A stretch of 64,000 nt of DNA from Streptomyces pristinaespiralis (GTDB lineage: Bacteria; Actinomycetota; Actinomycetes; Streptomycetales; Streptomycetaceae): NCBI RefSeq assembly GCF_001278075.1, contig NZ_CP011340.1, positions 7,747,501 through 7,811,500 of the forward strand, given 5' to 3'. Both the position numbers and the translations under genes were made by a program. Every line of letters begins with the position of its first letter. The stretch's first letter is position 1. Below the pieces are notes generated by a model. The model worked only from the letters and a program-made list of their open reading frames with translations, did not search any database and was not told the origin of the DNA. Shown here in pieces: positions 32,468 to 41,116 of the stretch.

Positions 32468-35371
32468 ATGTTCCTACGCCCCTTCAGGGCGTGGTCGCTC
32501 GGCCTTGCCGTGTTCGCGCTCGTGCTGCCGGGCGCCGCCACCGCGACCGCCACCACCACGACCACCGCGTCGGCGGCCGGCGCGGCCGATGCCGCCACGA
32601 CGGCCACACCGGCCAGGACGACCGCTAGGACCGTCGCGGTCGGTGCCCGCCGGAGCGACATTCCGCCAGGCGACTACCAGCAGGTCCAACTCGCCTACGG
32701 CCCGGCCGAGATGGGCGAGGCCATGTCGCTGGCCGTGCTGCCCGACCGGGCCGTGCTGCACACCGCCCGCGACGGCACGATTCGCCACACCGACGCCGCG
32801 GGCAACACCAAGGTCGCCGGCCGGCTGGACGTCTACACCCACGACGAGGAAGGCCTCCAGGGCGTGGCGGCCGACCCCGGCTTCGCCACCAACCGGTACG
32901 TCTACCTCTACTACTCGCCCGGACTGGACACACCCGCCGGGGACGCGCCGGCCACCGGCACCGCGGCCGACTTCGAGCCCTGGAAGGGACATCTCAACCT
33001 GTCCCGCTTCACTCTCCGCGCCGACAACACCCTCGACATGGCCAGTGAGAAGGTCGTCCTCGAAGTCCCGAACGACCGCGGGCAGTGCTGTCACGTCGGC
33101 GGCGACATCGACTTCGACGCCGCAGGGAACCTCTATCTGACCACCGGCGACGACACCAACCCCTTCGAGTCGTCCGGGTACTCACCGATCGACGAACGCA
33201 CCGCCCGCAACCCGCAGTTCGACGCCCAGCGGTCCTCCGGCAACACGGCTGACCTGCGCGGCAAGGTCCTGCGCATCAAGCCCACGCCCACCGGCGGCTA
33301 CACCGTCCCGCCGGGCAACCTCTTCGCCCCGGGCACGGCGAGGACCCGCCCCGAGATCTACGCGATGGGATTCCGCAACCCCTTCCGGATGTCCGTCGAC
33401 AAGGCCACCGGCACCGTGTACCTGGGTGACTACGGTCCCGACGCCGGCGGCGCGGACACGGCACGCGGTCCCGGCGGCCAGGTCGAGTTCAACCGCATCA
33501 CCCGGCCCGGCAACTACGGCTGGCCGTACTGCACCGGCACCAACACCGCGGCCGAGACGTACAACGAGTACACGTTCCCCAGCGGTCCCTCCGGCGCCCG
33601 GTACGACTGCGCGGGCGGCCCCGTGAACAACTCCTTCCGCAACACCGGGCTCACCACCCTGCCCGCCGCCGCACCGGCCTGGATCAAGTACGGCGACGCC
33701 GGCTCGCCCCCCGAGTTCGGCAGCGGCTCCGAATCGCCCATGGGCGGCGAGGTCTACCGCTTCGACCCGGACCTCGTCTCCGCCGTGAAGTTCCCCGCGT
33801 CGCTCGACGGTCGCTTCTTCGCTGCCGAGTACGGCCGCCGCTGGATCAAGTCCGTAGAAGTGAAGGCCGACGGCTCCCGCGGCGTCATCGAGGACTTCCC
33901 GTGGACCGGCACGCAGGTCATGGACACCGACTTCGGCCCCGACGGGGCGCTTTACGTGCTCGACTACGGTTCCGGCAGCGGGAACCAGGCGCTGTACCGC
34001 GTCGAGTACCTCGGCGGCAGCAACCGCAGTCCGGTCGCCAGAGCCGCCGCCGACCGGACCTCCGGACCCACCCCGCTCACGGTCGCCTTCTCCTCGGCGG
34101 GCAGCTCCGACCCCGAGGGCGGCCCCCTCACCCACCGCTGGGACTTCGGCGACGGCGCCACCTCCACGGCGGCCCACCCCGGCCACACGTACACCACCGC
34201 GGGCACCTACCGGCCCACGCTCACCGTCACCGACCCGGCCGGTCTCAGCGCCACGGCGAGCCTCGTGGTCACCGTGGGCAACACCGCACCGAGCGTCACC
34301 CTCACCACCCCCGGGGACGGCGCGCTGTTCAGCTTCGGCGACACCGTCCCGTTCGCCGTCACCGTCACCGATCCCGAGGACGGCCCGGTCGACTGCTCCA
34401 AGGTCAAGGTCGCCTACCTCCTCGGGCACGACAGCCACCGCCACGAGATCACGTCGAAGAACGGCTGCTCCGGCACGCTCACCATCCCCACGGACGGCGA
34501 GCACGACAGCGCGGCGAACCTGTACGGCGTCCTCGACGCCGAGTACACCGACCGGGCCGGGCTCACCTCGCACAGTGTGCGTATCCTCCAGCCTCGCCAC
34601 CGGCAGGCCGAGCACTTCGGCGGGCAGTCGGGCATCCAGACCGCCGACCACGGCGGCGCGGAGGGCGGCAGGACCGTCGGCTTCACCGACGACGGCGACT
34701 GGATCTCGTTCGAGCCGTACCGTCTCGGCGACGCGGAACGCTTCACCGCCCGGGTCTCGTCCGGCGGCGCAGGCGGCACCCTCGAGGTCCGGGCCGGTTC
34801 GCCGACGGGCGCCCTGCTGGGGTCGGCGGCCGTCGCCCCGACCGGCGGCTGGGACACCTTCGCCGAGGTCCGCGGCGGCCTGGCGGGAGCCCCGGCCGGT
34901 ACGACCGAGCTGTTCCTCGTCTTCAAGGGCGTCACCGGGCAGGGCAACCTCTTCGACCTCGACGCGTTCACCCTCTCCGGCTCCGGGACACCTGCCACAT
35001 CCGTCGAGGGTGAGTCGTACTCGTCGGGGTCGGGTGTGCAGGTGGCGGGGCACGGGGGCGCGAGTGGTGGTGCGACGCTCGGTTACATCGACAACGGTGA
35101 CTGGGTGGGGTACTCGTCGGTGTCGACGGTGGGTGTCGGGTCGTTCACCGCGCGGGTGTCCTCGGCGGGGGCGGGAGGGACGATCGAGGTGCGGTCGGGT
35201 TCGCAGAGCGGGCCGCTGCTGGGGTCGGTCCAGGTGGCTCCGACCGGTGGCTGGGAGACGTTCACGACGGTTTCCACGGCGTTGACGGGCGCGGGCTTTG
35301 GTCCGTTGTTCCTGCGGTTCACCGGCGGAGCCGGAGCCCTGTTCGACATCGACACCTTCACCCTCGCGTGA
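32468..35371 (+). CDS. Secreted glucose/sorbosone dehydrogenase-like protein with PKD and two CBM6-like modules
   Basis: A 967-residue exported protein. Residues 1-~30 are a signal peptide (FLRPFRAWSLGLAVFALVLP). A six-bladed PQQ-type sorbosone-dehydrogenase propeller follows to ~520, with MSLAVLPDRAVLHTARDGTI, VGGDIDFDAAGNLYLTTGDD, MGFRNPFRMSVDKATG and MDTDFGPDGALYVLDYGSG. A PKD domain (~520-600) contains THRWDFGDGATSTAAHPGH. An immunoglobulin-like linker precedes two CBM6-type modules, a diverged one (~715-840) and one at ~846-965 that is nearly identical in DNA to the next gene. The probable role is oxidation or binding of sugars outside the cell. ATG 32468 is chosen for AGGAAGGA 6 bases upstream and the signal peptide. 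Confidence 0.88.
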   Translation: MFLRPFRAWSLGLAVFALVLPGAATATATTTTTASAAGAADAATTATPARTTARTVAVGARRSDIPPGDYQQVQLAYGPAEMGEAMSLAVLPDRAVLHTARDGTIRHTDAAGNTKVAGRLDVYTHDEEGLQGVAADPGFATNRYVYLYYSPGLDTPAGDAPATGTAADFEPWKGHLNLSRFTLRADNTLDMASEKVVLEVPNDRGQCCHVGGDIDFDAAGNLYLTTGDDTNPFESSGYSPIDERTARNPQFDAQRSSGNTADLRGKVLRIKPTPTGGYTVPPGNLFAPGTARTRPEIYAMGFRNPFRMSVDKATGTVYLGDYGPDAGGADTARGPGGQVEFNRITRPGNYGWPYCTGTNTAAETYNEYTFPSGPSGARYDCAGGPVNNSFRNTGLTTLPAAAPAWIKYGDAGSPPEFGSGSESPMGGEVYRFDPDLVSAVKFPASLDGRFFAAEYGRRWIKSVEVKADGSRGVIEDFPWTGTQVMDTDFGPDGALYVLDYGSGSGNQALYRVEYLGGSNRSPVARAAADRTSGPTPLTVAFSSAGSSDPEGGPLTHRWDFGDGATSTAAHPGHTYTTAGTYRPTLTVTDPAGLSATASLVVTVGNTAPSVTLTTPGDGALFSFGDTVPFAVTVTDPEDGPVDCSKVKVAYLLGHDSHRHEITSKNGCSGTLTIPTDGEHDSAANLYGVLDAEYTDRAGLTSHSVRILQPRHRQAEHFGGQSGIQTADHGGAEGGRTVGFTDDGDWISFEPYRLGDAERFTARVSSGGAGGTLEVRAGSPTGALLGSAAVAPTGGWDTFAEVRGGLAGAPAGTTELFLVFKGVTGQGNLFDLDAFTLSGSGTPATSVEGESYSSGSGVQVAGHGGASGGATLGYIDNGDWVGYSSVSTVGVGSFTARVSSAGAGGTIEVRSGSQSGPLLGSVQVAPTGGWETFTTVSTALTGAGFGPLFLRFTGGAGALFDIDTFTLA
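35001..35361 (+). repeat. Direct repeat copy 1 (CBM6 module), partner at 36209-36569
   Basis: A 361-base segment identical to 36209-36569 except for one base (35019 A versus 36227 T, changing Tyr to Phe). It covers the last CBM6 module of the sorbosone-dehydrogenase-like gene and stops just before its stop codon. Flanks on both sides are unrelated, so this is a module-sized repeat 1208 bases from its partner. Confidence 0.97.
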
Positions 35372-35394
35372 CCGCGGGAGGAGAGGAGACAGTG

Positions 35395-37590
35395 ATGCGC
35401 ACATCCTCAGGACGTCCGGGGCGGCGGCTGCCCGCCGTCGTCGCGGCCCTCGCCCTGGGCGCCGGCGCCGCGGTCGCCGTCCCCGGCGCGGACGCTCAGG
35501 CCGCCGACCCCGCCTACCAGGTCCTCGTGTTCACCAAGACGGCCGGCTTCCGCCACGACTCGATCCCGGCCGGCGTCGCGGCGCTGCGCACGCTCGGCGC
35601 CGCGAACAACTTCACCGTCACGGCCACCGAGGACAGCTCGGCCTTCACTCCGGAAGGCCTCGCCGGATACGAGGCCGTGGTCTTCCTCAACACCACCGGC
35701 GACGTCCTCGGCGACGCCCAGCAGAACGCACTCGGGTCGTACGTAGAGGCGGGCGGCGGATTCGTCGGCGTGCACGCGGCGGCCGACACCGAGTACGAGT
35801 GGGCCCACTACGAGCAGCTCGTCGGGGCCCGTTTCAAGAGCCATCCCGCCATTCAGCAGGCCACCGTCATCAACGAGGACCGCAGCCACCCGGCGACCGC
35901 TCATCTCGGGGCGGAGTGGAGGCGCACCGACGAGTGGTACAACTACCGCACCAATCCCCGTCCCGGCGTCCGTGTCCTGCAGAGCCTCGACGAAGCGTCG
36001 TACAGCGGCGGTGAGATGGGGGCGGACCATCCGATCACCTGGTGCCACGCGCAGGGCGCCGGCCGCTCCTTCTACACCGGGCTCGGCCACACCGCGGAGT
36101 CGTACAGCGACCCGGCCTTCCGCGCGCTCCTGCTCGGCGGCATCCGCTACGCGGCCGGCGTCGCCCCGGCCGACTGCGGCTCCGGCGGTGGCGGAACGGA
36201 CCCCGTGACCGTCGAGGGTGAGTCGTTCTCGTCGGGGTCGGGTGTGCAGGTGGCGGGGCACGGGGGCGCGAGTGGTGGTGCGACGCTCGGTTACATCGAC
36301 AACGGTGACTGGGTGGGGTACTCGTCGGTGTCGACGGTGGGTGTCGGGTCGTTCACCGCGCGGGTGTCCTCGGCGGGGGCGGGAGGGACGATCGAGGTGC
36401 GGTCGGGTTCGCAGAGCGGGCCGCTGCTGGGGTCGGTCCAGGTGGCTCCGACCGGTGGCTGGGAGACGTTCACGACGGTTTCCACGGCGTTGACGGGCGC
36501 GGGCTTTGGTCCGTTGTTCCTGCGGTTCACCGGCGGAGCCGGAGCCCTGTTCGACATCGACACCTTCACTCTGGAGACCGCGCCGGCCGCCGGCGAGGGG
36601 CTCTCCCCGAACGTGCACCTCTTCTACTACCCCTGGTACGGCAGCCCCTCCGTGCTGGGCAGTTGGCGTCACTGGCAGCAGGGCGGCCGCACCCCGCCGG
36701 ACGACATCGGCGCCGACCTGTACCCGAAACTCGGCCCCTACGACTCCGGTGACATCACCGGGGCCGTGGACCAGCACATGCGGTGGGTCGCCCGGTCGGG
36801 CGCCGGTGTGATCGTCTACAGCTGGTGGGGCCGCGGCGGCTACGAGGACGGCCTCGCCCGCAAGGTCATGGACGCCGCACAGCGTCAGGGGATCAAGGTC
36901 GCCTGGCACCTGGAGCCGTACGGCGGACGGACCGCGCGGTCCACCGTCGACGACATCCGCTACATCAACGACACCTACGGCAGCCACCCCGCCTTCCACC
37001 GGGACGCCGCGCACGGCAACCGTTCGGTGTTCTACGTCTTCGAGAGCCTGCGCATCGGCGACTGGTCGGCCCTCGACGAGGTGAGGGGCACCAGCATCGT
37101 CCTCGCCCAGACCACCGACACGACGAAGGTCGCCCACTTCTCCGGCCTGTACACCTATGACGGGATCGCCGGCGCGACCGCCCCCGGCTGGAAGCAGGCG
37201 GGGGAGTACGCCAGGGCCAACGGCCTCGTCTGGGCCCCGTCCGTCGCCCCCGGCTACATCGACGACCGCGCGGTCCCCGGCAACACCACACCCACCCTCG
37301 GGCGCGACAACGGCGCGGCCTACGACAGGCAGTGGTCCAATGCCCTCGACCCCGCCGTCGGCGGCGATCCCGCCTGGGTGTCGGTGACCTCGTTCAACGA
37401 ATGGCACGAGGGCAGTTCCATCGAACCGGCCGCCGCCCGGCCGCCCGCCGGCCACGGCTACCAGACGTTCTCCGGCGCCTACGGGAAGACGGGCGAGGCC
37501 GCGGAGACCGCGTACCTCGACCGCACGAAACTCTGGGTGGACCGCTTCGAGACGGCCCGGGCGGCGGCCGGTAAGGCGGGCGGACCTTGA
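35395..37590 (+). CDS. Secreted ThuA-CBM6-GH99 fusion protein
   Basis: A 731-residue exported protein with three domains. Residues 1-~38 are a signal peptide ending after DAQA. ThuA-like domain ~40-260: VLVFTKTAGFRHDSIPAGVA, GGGFVGVHAAADTEYEWAHY, GAGRSFYTGLGHTAESY. CBM6 module ~272-391. GH99-like glycosidase ~400-725: VHLFYYPWYGSPSVLGSWRH, then VAWHLEPYGGRTARSTVDDI and VTSFNEWHEGSSIEPA. The E-P-Y and N-E-W-H-E-G-S motifs match the acidic residues used by GH99 endo-mannosidases. ATG 35395 lies 23 bases after the previous stop, with GGAGGAGAGGAG upstream. ThuA domains usually act on sugars or their keto derivatives, so the fusion may couple glycan cleavage and sugar modification; the substrate is unknown. 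Confidence 0.85.
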   Translation: MRTSSGRPGRRLPAVVAALALGAGAAVAVPGADAQAADPAYQVLVFTKTAGFRHDSIPAGVAALRTLGAANNFTVTATEDSSAFTPEGLAGYEAVVFLNTTGDVLGDAQQNALGSYVEAGGGFVGVHAAADTEYEWAHYEQLVGARFKSHPAIQQATVINEDRSHPATAHLGAEWRRTDEWYNYRTNPRPGVRVLQSLDEASYSGGEMGADHPITWCHAQGAGRSFYTGLGHTAESYSDPAFRALLLGGIRYAAGVAPADCGSGGGGTDPVTVEGESFSSGSGVQVAGHGGASGGATLGYIDNGDWVGYSSVSTVGVGSFTARVSSAGAGGTIEVRSGSQSGPLLGSVQVAPTGGWETFTTVSTALTGAGFGPLFLRFTGGAGALFDIDTFTLETAPAAGEGLSPNVHLFYYPWYGSPSVLGSWRHWQQGGRTPPDDIGADLYPKLGPYDSGDITGAVDQHMRWVARSGAGVIVYSWWGRGGYEDGLARKVMDAAQRQGIKVAWHLEPYGGRTARSTVDDIRYINDTYGSHPAFHRDAAHGNRSVFYVFESLRIGDWSALDEVRGTSIVLAQTTDTTKVAHFSGLYTYDGIAGATAPGWKQAGEYARANGLVWAPSVAPGYIDDRAVPGNTTPTLGRDNGAAYDRQWSNALDPAVGGDPAWVSVTSFNEWHEGSSIEPAAARPPAGHGYQTFSGAYGKTGEAAETAYLDRTKLWVDRFETARAAAGKAGGP
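36209..36569 (+). repeat. Direct repeat copy 2 (CBM6 module)
   Basis: Partner of 35001-35361, 360 of 361 bases equal. It encodes the central CBM6 module of the ThuA-CBM6-GH99 protein. Its codons use many GGG, TCG and GTG triplets, unlike the CC/GC-rich codons on both sides, so it did not diverge in place with the host genes. Confidence 0.97.
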
Positions 37591-37595
37591 TGTGA

Positions 37596-37647
37596 GCACG
37601 GAGCAGCGGGCGGCGGCCTGTCCCGGCCGCCGCCCGCTGCTCCGTGC
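37596..37647. terminator. Bidirectional terminator with 23-bp stem
   Basis: Perfect 23-bp inverted repeat (37596-37618 and 37625-37647) around the 6-base loop TGTCCC. It lies between the convergent GH99 fusion gene (ends 37590) and nagB (ends 37655) and should stop both transcripts. Confidence 0.88.
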
Positions 37648-37654
37648 CGAACCC

Positions 37655-38440
37655 TCAGATGCCCTGCCAGTCCGGCTTCGCCGCGTAGGTGGCGCGGAAG
37701 TAGTCGGCGAGCTTCAGCCCGGCCGCCGCCGCCTCGTCGACGACGACGGTGGCGTGCGGGTGCAGCTGCAGCGCGGAAGCCGGCACCAGCGCGGAGAGCG
37801 GGCCCTCGACGGCGAGCGCCACGGCGTCCGCCTTGGCCTCCCCGGTGGCGAGCAGCACCAGGTGCCGGGCCTCCAGGATGGTGCCGATGCCCTGGGTGAT
37901 GACGTGGTGGGGGACCTGCTCGATGTCACCCTCGAAGAAGCGGGCGTTGTCCACCCGGGTCTGCTGGGTGAGCGTCTTGATACGGGTACGGGAGGCCAGC
38001 GAGGAGCACGGTTCGTTGAACCCGATGTGCCCGTCCGTGCCGATGCCCAGCAGCTGGAGGTCCACGCCGCCGGCCTCGGCGAGCGCGCGGTCGTAGGCGA
38101 CGCAGGCCGCGGCGACGTCCTCCGCCGAACCGTCGGGCCCCATGAAGGAGTCCTGGTCCAGCCCGAGCGGTTCGACGACCTCGCGCAGCACCACGGAGCG
38201 GTAGGACTCGGGGTGTCCCGCCGGCAGGCCGACGTACTCGTCGAGCTGGCAGACACGGGCGCGGGAGGCGTCCACCTCCTTGTTCGCCACCTTCGCCGCG
38301 AGGGCCTGGTAGATCGGGAGGGGGGTGGACCCGGTGGCGACGCCGAGAAGGGCGTCGGGCTTGCGTCGCAGCAGGTCGGCCATGGCTTCGGCGATGAGCT
38401 CGCCGCCCGCGGCGGAATCCGGAACGATGACAACTTCCAC
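37655..38440 (-). CDS. nagB: Glucosamine-6-phosphate deaminase
   Basis: A 261-residue NagB that turns glucosamine-6-phosphate into fructose-6-phosphate and ammonia in the cytoplasm. Catalytic residues are visible: Asp67 in QLDEYVGLP, Asp136 and His138 in GIGTDGHIGFNEP, and Glu143. The phosphate loop is VATGSTPLPIYQAL (residues ~34-47). The GTG at 38440 is chosen because the conserved EVVIVPDSAAGGELIAEAM block begins right there and AGGGA lies 6 bases upstream. A near-consensus DasR box lies 26 bases before the start, so expression should rise when glucosamine-6-phosphate releases DasR. This is the standard set-up for Streptomyces nagB. Confidence 0.96.
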   Translation of the reverse strand: MEVVIVPDSAAGGELIAEAMADLLRRKPDALLGVATGSTPLPIYQALAAKVANKEVDASRARVCQLDEYVGLPAGHPESYRSVVLREVVEPLGLDQDSFMGPDGSAEDVAAACVAYDRALAEAGGVDLQLLGIGTDGHIGFNEPCSSLASRTRIKTLTQQTRVDNARFFEGDIEQVPHHVITQGIGTILEARHLVLLATGEAKADAVALAVEGPLSALVPASALQLHPHATVVVDEAAAAGLKLADYFRATYAAKPDWQGI

Positions 38441-38465
38441 GAAGATCCCTGTCTCTGAAGCGCTC

Positions 38466-38481
38466 AGTGGTGTAGACCAAT
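38466..38481 (-). promoter_or_regulatory. DasR-responsive element (dre) before nagB
   Basis: AGTGGTGTAGACCAAT matches the 16-base DasR consensus A(C/G)TGGTCTAGACCA(C/G)T at 14 of 16 positions (mismatches at G7 and A15). Its location, 26 bases before the nagB GTG, suits repression by the GntR-type regulator DasR. Confidence 0.85.
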
Positions 38482-38596
38482 CTACCTGGTAAGGAGGCGT
38501 CCTGTCCTGTCCTGACAGCATGTGGACAGACCTCCTCGGGCGCGACTCCTGCCCGGCCCCGCGGAGAGACGCGGCCGCCGCGGCTTCCATCGCTCT

Positions 38597-38610
38597 GTGA
38601 CTCACGTCAC
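38597..38610 (+). promoter_or_regulatory. Candidate Crp-type site
   Basis: TGTGACTCACGTCACA (38596-38611) is a TGTGA-N6-TCACA dyad. Bases 38597-38610 also fit the Streptomyces Crp pattern GTG-N6-GNCAC exactly. It lies between nagB and the divergent oxidoreductase/sigma pair, 75 bases before the ATG at 38686. Which gene it affects is unclear. Confidence 0.5.
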
Positions 38611-38685
38611 ACCGAATTCCTGTCAGGAAACAGGACGCTGTCCCGCTCAACACACCGGGAGCAAGCGAACCGACAGGAGCCACAC

Positions 38686-39885
38686 ATGAAGCACCGCATC
38701 GTCGTCCTCGGCGCCGGATACGCCGGGGCATTCGCGGCCGGGAACCTGGCTCGCCGGCTGTCCCCGGCGGACACGGAGATCACCGTGGTCAACGCCGAGC
38801 CGGATTTCGTGCAGCGGCTGCGGCTGCACCAACTCGCGGCCGGCCAGGAGATCGAGGCCCCGAAGCTCGCCGACGTCTTCGCGGGCACGGCGATTCGGCT
38901 GCGCCTGGGCCGTGTCACCGACGTCGACCCCGAGCGCCGGGCCGTCGCCGTGGCCGACGCCGTCGGCGGCGGCGAGCTCGGCTACGACACGCTGCTCTAC
39001 GCACTCGGCAGCCACGGCGCTGACCACGGCGTCCCCGGCATGCCCGAGCACGCCTTCGACGTCGCCGGCCGGCCCTCGGCGCTGCGGCTGCGCGAGCGGC
39101 TGGACAGCCTGGGAAGGCGGGGCGAAGGCGGGACCGTGCTGGTCGTGGGCGACGGGCTGACCGGCATCGAGACCGCCACCGAGATCGCCGAATCCCGGCC
39201 CGGCCTGTCGGTGACGCTCATCGCCCGCGGCGAGCTGGGCGCCCGGCTCTCCGCGGGAGCCCGCAGCCACCTGCGCCAGGCATGCGACCGGTTCGGCATC
39301 ACCGTCCTGGAACACACGAGCGTCGAAGCCGTCGAAGCGTCGCGGGTGCTGTGCGCCGACGGCAGGGTCCTGGCGTCGGACGCGACCGTGTGGACGGCCG
39401 GGTTCGCGGTCGGCCCCATCGCCGCCGCCGGCGGGCTGGAGGTCACCGGGGACGGGCGGATCGTCGTCGATCGCACCATGCGGTCGGTCTCGCACCCGGA
39501 CGTCTACGCCGTCGGCGACAGCGCCTACGCCATCGGCGACAACGGCCTGCCGCTGCCGATGTCCTGCGCTTCGGCCGGCGACACGGGCCGGCAGGCCACG
39601 GAGGCGATCGTGGGACGCCTGGCCGGCCGTGAGGTCGCGAACGTCAAGCTGAACTACGTGGCCAACCACATCAGCCTCGGGCGGCGGGACGGGATCCTGC
39701 AGATGGTCGACGACGCGGCCCAGGCGAAGCCCAAGTATGTGGGCGGCCGGAAGGCCGCGCGGATCAAGGCGGGCATCGTCAGCATCTCGCTCTGGGCCAC
39801 CTCGCACCCGACCTTCTGCCTGCCGAGGCGCAAGCTCCGCCTGGCCGCCGCGGACGCGTCCCCCGCGAACCGCGTCGCCGCCTAG
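38686..39885 (+). CDS. FAD-dependent NAD(P)H oxidoreductase (NDH-2-like)
   Basis: A 399-residue two-dinucleotide-fold flavoprotein. FAD motif VVLGAGYAGAFAAGNL (~residues 6-21), NAD(P)H motif VLVVGDGLTGIETATEIAES (~154-173), and the second FAD contact SHPDVYAVGDSAYAIGDNGL (~268-287). It resembles type II NADH dehydrogenases without a C-terminal membrane helix. The ATG at 38686 follows GACAGGAG. The stop lies 10 bases before an ECF41-type sigma factor. Such sigma factors are commonly encoded next to an oxidoreductase, decarboxylase or epimerase, so this is probably the target enzyme. Confidence 0.9.
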   Translation: MKHRIVVLGAGYAGAFAAGNLARRLSPADTEITVVNAEPDFVQRLRLHQLAAGQEIEAPKLADVFAGTAIRLRLGRVTDVDPERRAVAVADAVGGGELGYDTLLYALGSHGADHGVPGMPEHAFDVAGRPSALRLRERLDSLGRRGEGGTVLVVGDGLTGIETATEIAESRPGLSVTLIARGELGARLSAGARSHLRQACDRFGITVLEHTSVEAVEASRVLCADGRVLASDATVWTAGFAVGPIAAAGGLEVTGDGRIVVDRTMRSVSHPDVYAVGDSAYAIGDNGLPLPMSCASAGDTGRQATEAIVGRLAGREVANVKLNYVANHISLGRRDGILQMVDDAAQAKPKYVGGRKAARIKAGIVSISLWATSHPTFCLPRRKLRLAAADASPANRVAA

Positions 39886-39895
39886 GGTGGTCCGT

Positions 39896-40849
39896 GTGGA
39901 GAACACCGCCAGTGACCGCTTCGACACCGGTCGGTTCGAGGCCGGCCGGAACCGGCTGGCCTCGCTGGCGTACCGGCTGCTGGGCTCCGCCGTCGATGCC
40001 GAGGACGCCGTGCAGGACGCGTTCCTGCACTGGCAGGCCGCTGACCGGCAGCGGATCCAGGTGCCGGAGGCGTGGCTGACCAAGGTCGTCACCAACCTGT
40101 GCCTCGACCGGCTCCGCTCGGCACAGGCCCGCCGCGAACGCACCGTCGGCGCCTGGCTGCCCGAACCGCTCCTCGACGGCGATCCGATGCTCGGCCCGGC
40201 CGACACGTTCGAGCAGCGCGAATCGGTCTCCCTGGCGATGCTGACGCTCATGGAGCGCCTGTCACCCCTGGAGCGGGCCGTCTACCTGCTGCGCGAAGCG
40301 TTCTCCCACAGCCACGCCGAGATCGCCGAGATCCTCGACATCACCGAGTCCGCGAGCCAGCAGCATCTCCACCGGGCCCGGCGCCGCGTCGCCGTCGCGC
40401 GCCGCGGCGGCGGCGAGGCCGACCCGGCGTCGGCCCGCAGGATCGTCGAGGAGTTCCTCGCCGCTGCCTCCTCGGGCCGGACCGAGCGGCTGGTGGCGCT
40501 GCTCACCGACGACGCGACCGCGATCTCCGACGGCGCAGGCCTGAGCAGGGCACTGCTGCGGTTCGACACCCCGCAGCGCATCGCCGCCGTCGCACGGGCC
40601 GGCTTCGCACCGTCACCGGCCAAACGGCGCTTCGCCGGCGGCACGCCCGCCATGCACTACGCGCTCGTCAACGGCGCCCCCGCCATCCTCGTCGTGGTCG
40701 GCGACCAGGTCGTCGGCGCCGTGACGTTCGACATCGCCGACGGCAGGATCGCGACCGTGCGCGGCATCGCCGCCCCCGCCCGCCTCGTCCGCCTCACCGA
40801 AGCGTGGCGGCAGCACGAACCGGACACGCCGCTCATCGCCCGGTGGTGA
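39896..40849 (+). CDS. ECF41-type RNA polymerase sigma factor (SigJ-like) with SnoaL C-domain
   Basis: A 317-residue sigma factor. Region 2 is SLAYRLLGSAVDAEDAVQDA (~residues 22-41), region 4 is LSPLERAVYLLREAFSHSHA and EIAEILDITESASQQHLHRA (~122-161). A SnoaL-like C-terminal extension covers ~180-317 (RIVEEFLAAASSGRTERLVA). The linker has AWLPEP, the ECF41 signature, and the C-domain has AISDGAGLSRALL where DGGGK is typical. In ECF41 the C-domain, not a separate anti-sigma protein, controls activity; no anti-sigma gene is adjacent here. Start GTG 39896 has AGGGTGG upstream. It is probably co-transcribed with the oxidoreductase. Confidence 0.9.
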   Translation: MENTASDRFDTGRFEAGRNRLASLAYRLLGSAVDAEDAVQDAFLHWQAADRQRIQVPEAWLTKVVTNLCLDRLRSAQARRERTVGAWLPEPLLDGDPMLGPADTFEQRESVSLAMLTLMERLSPLERAVYLLREAFSHSHAEIAEILDITESASQQHLHRARRRVAVARRGGGEADPASARRIVEEFLAAASSGRTERLVALLTDDATAISDGAGLSRALLRFDTPQRIAAVARAGFAPSPAKRRFAGGTPAMHYALVNGAPAILVVVGDQVVGAVTFDIADGRIATVRGIAAPARLVRLTEAWRQHEPDTPLIARW

Positions 40850-41116
40850 CCCGCCGCCGACCGCGGCCGGGCCCGGTGCGCGCGCTGTGACTCCCGGGCC
40901 GACGGTGGCCGGTGAGGGGCGTCGGCCGGACCGGAAGGGTCGAGGTCCGGTCGGCCACCCGTCGCCGGCCGCCGTCGTGCGAATGCCGCGCGGCCACGAC
41001 GAACCGGTCGGCGCATCGGTGAGTACGTGATCGTCCCGCTGCCCGGCGCCGTGGGCCACGGAAAGAGGTCCGCCTCCCGCCCCGGCGCGCGGATCCGCCG
41101 CCGGCGGCCCTGCCGG

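Noticed and set aside
33182..37599. 700-codon minus frames opposite the secreted proteins
   Set aside because: Antisense shadows; composition is Arg/Gly/Val-rich and domain-free.
38605..38643. ECF41-type promoter upstream of the oxidoreductase
   Set aside because: CGTCACA resembles the -35 TGTCACA but no CGTC -10 element is at the usual 16-17-base distance.
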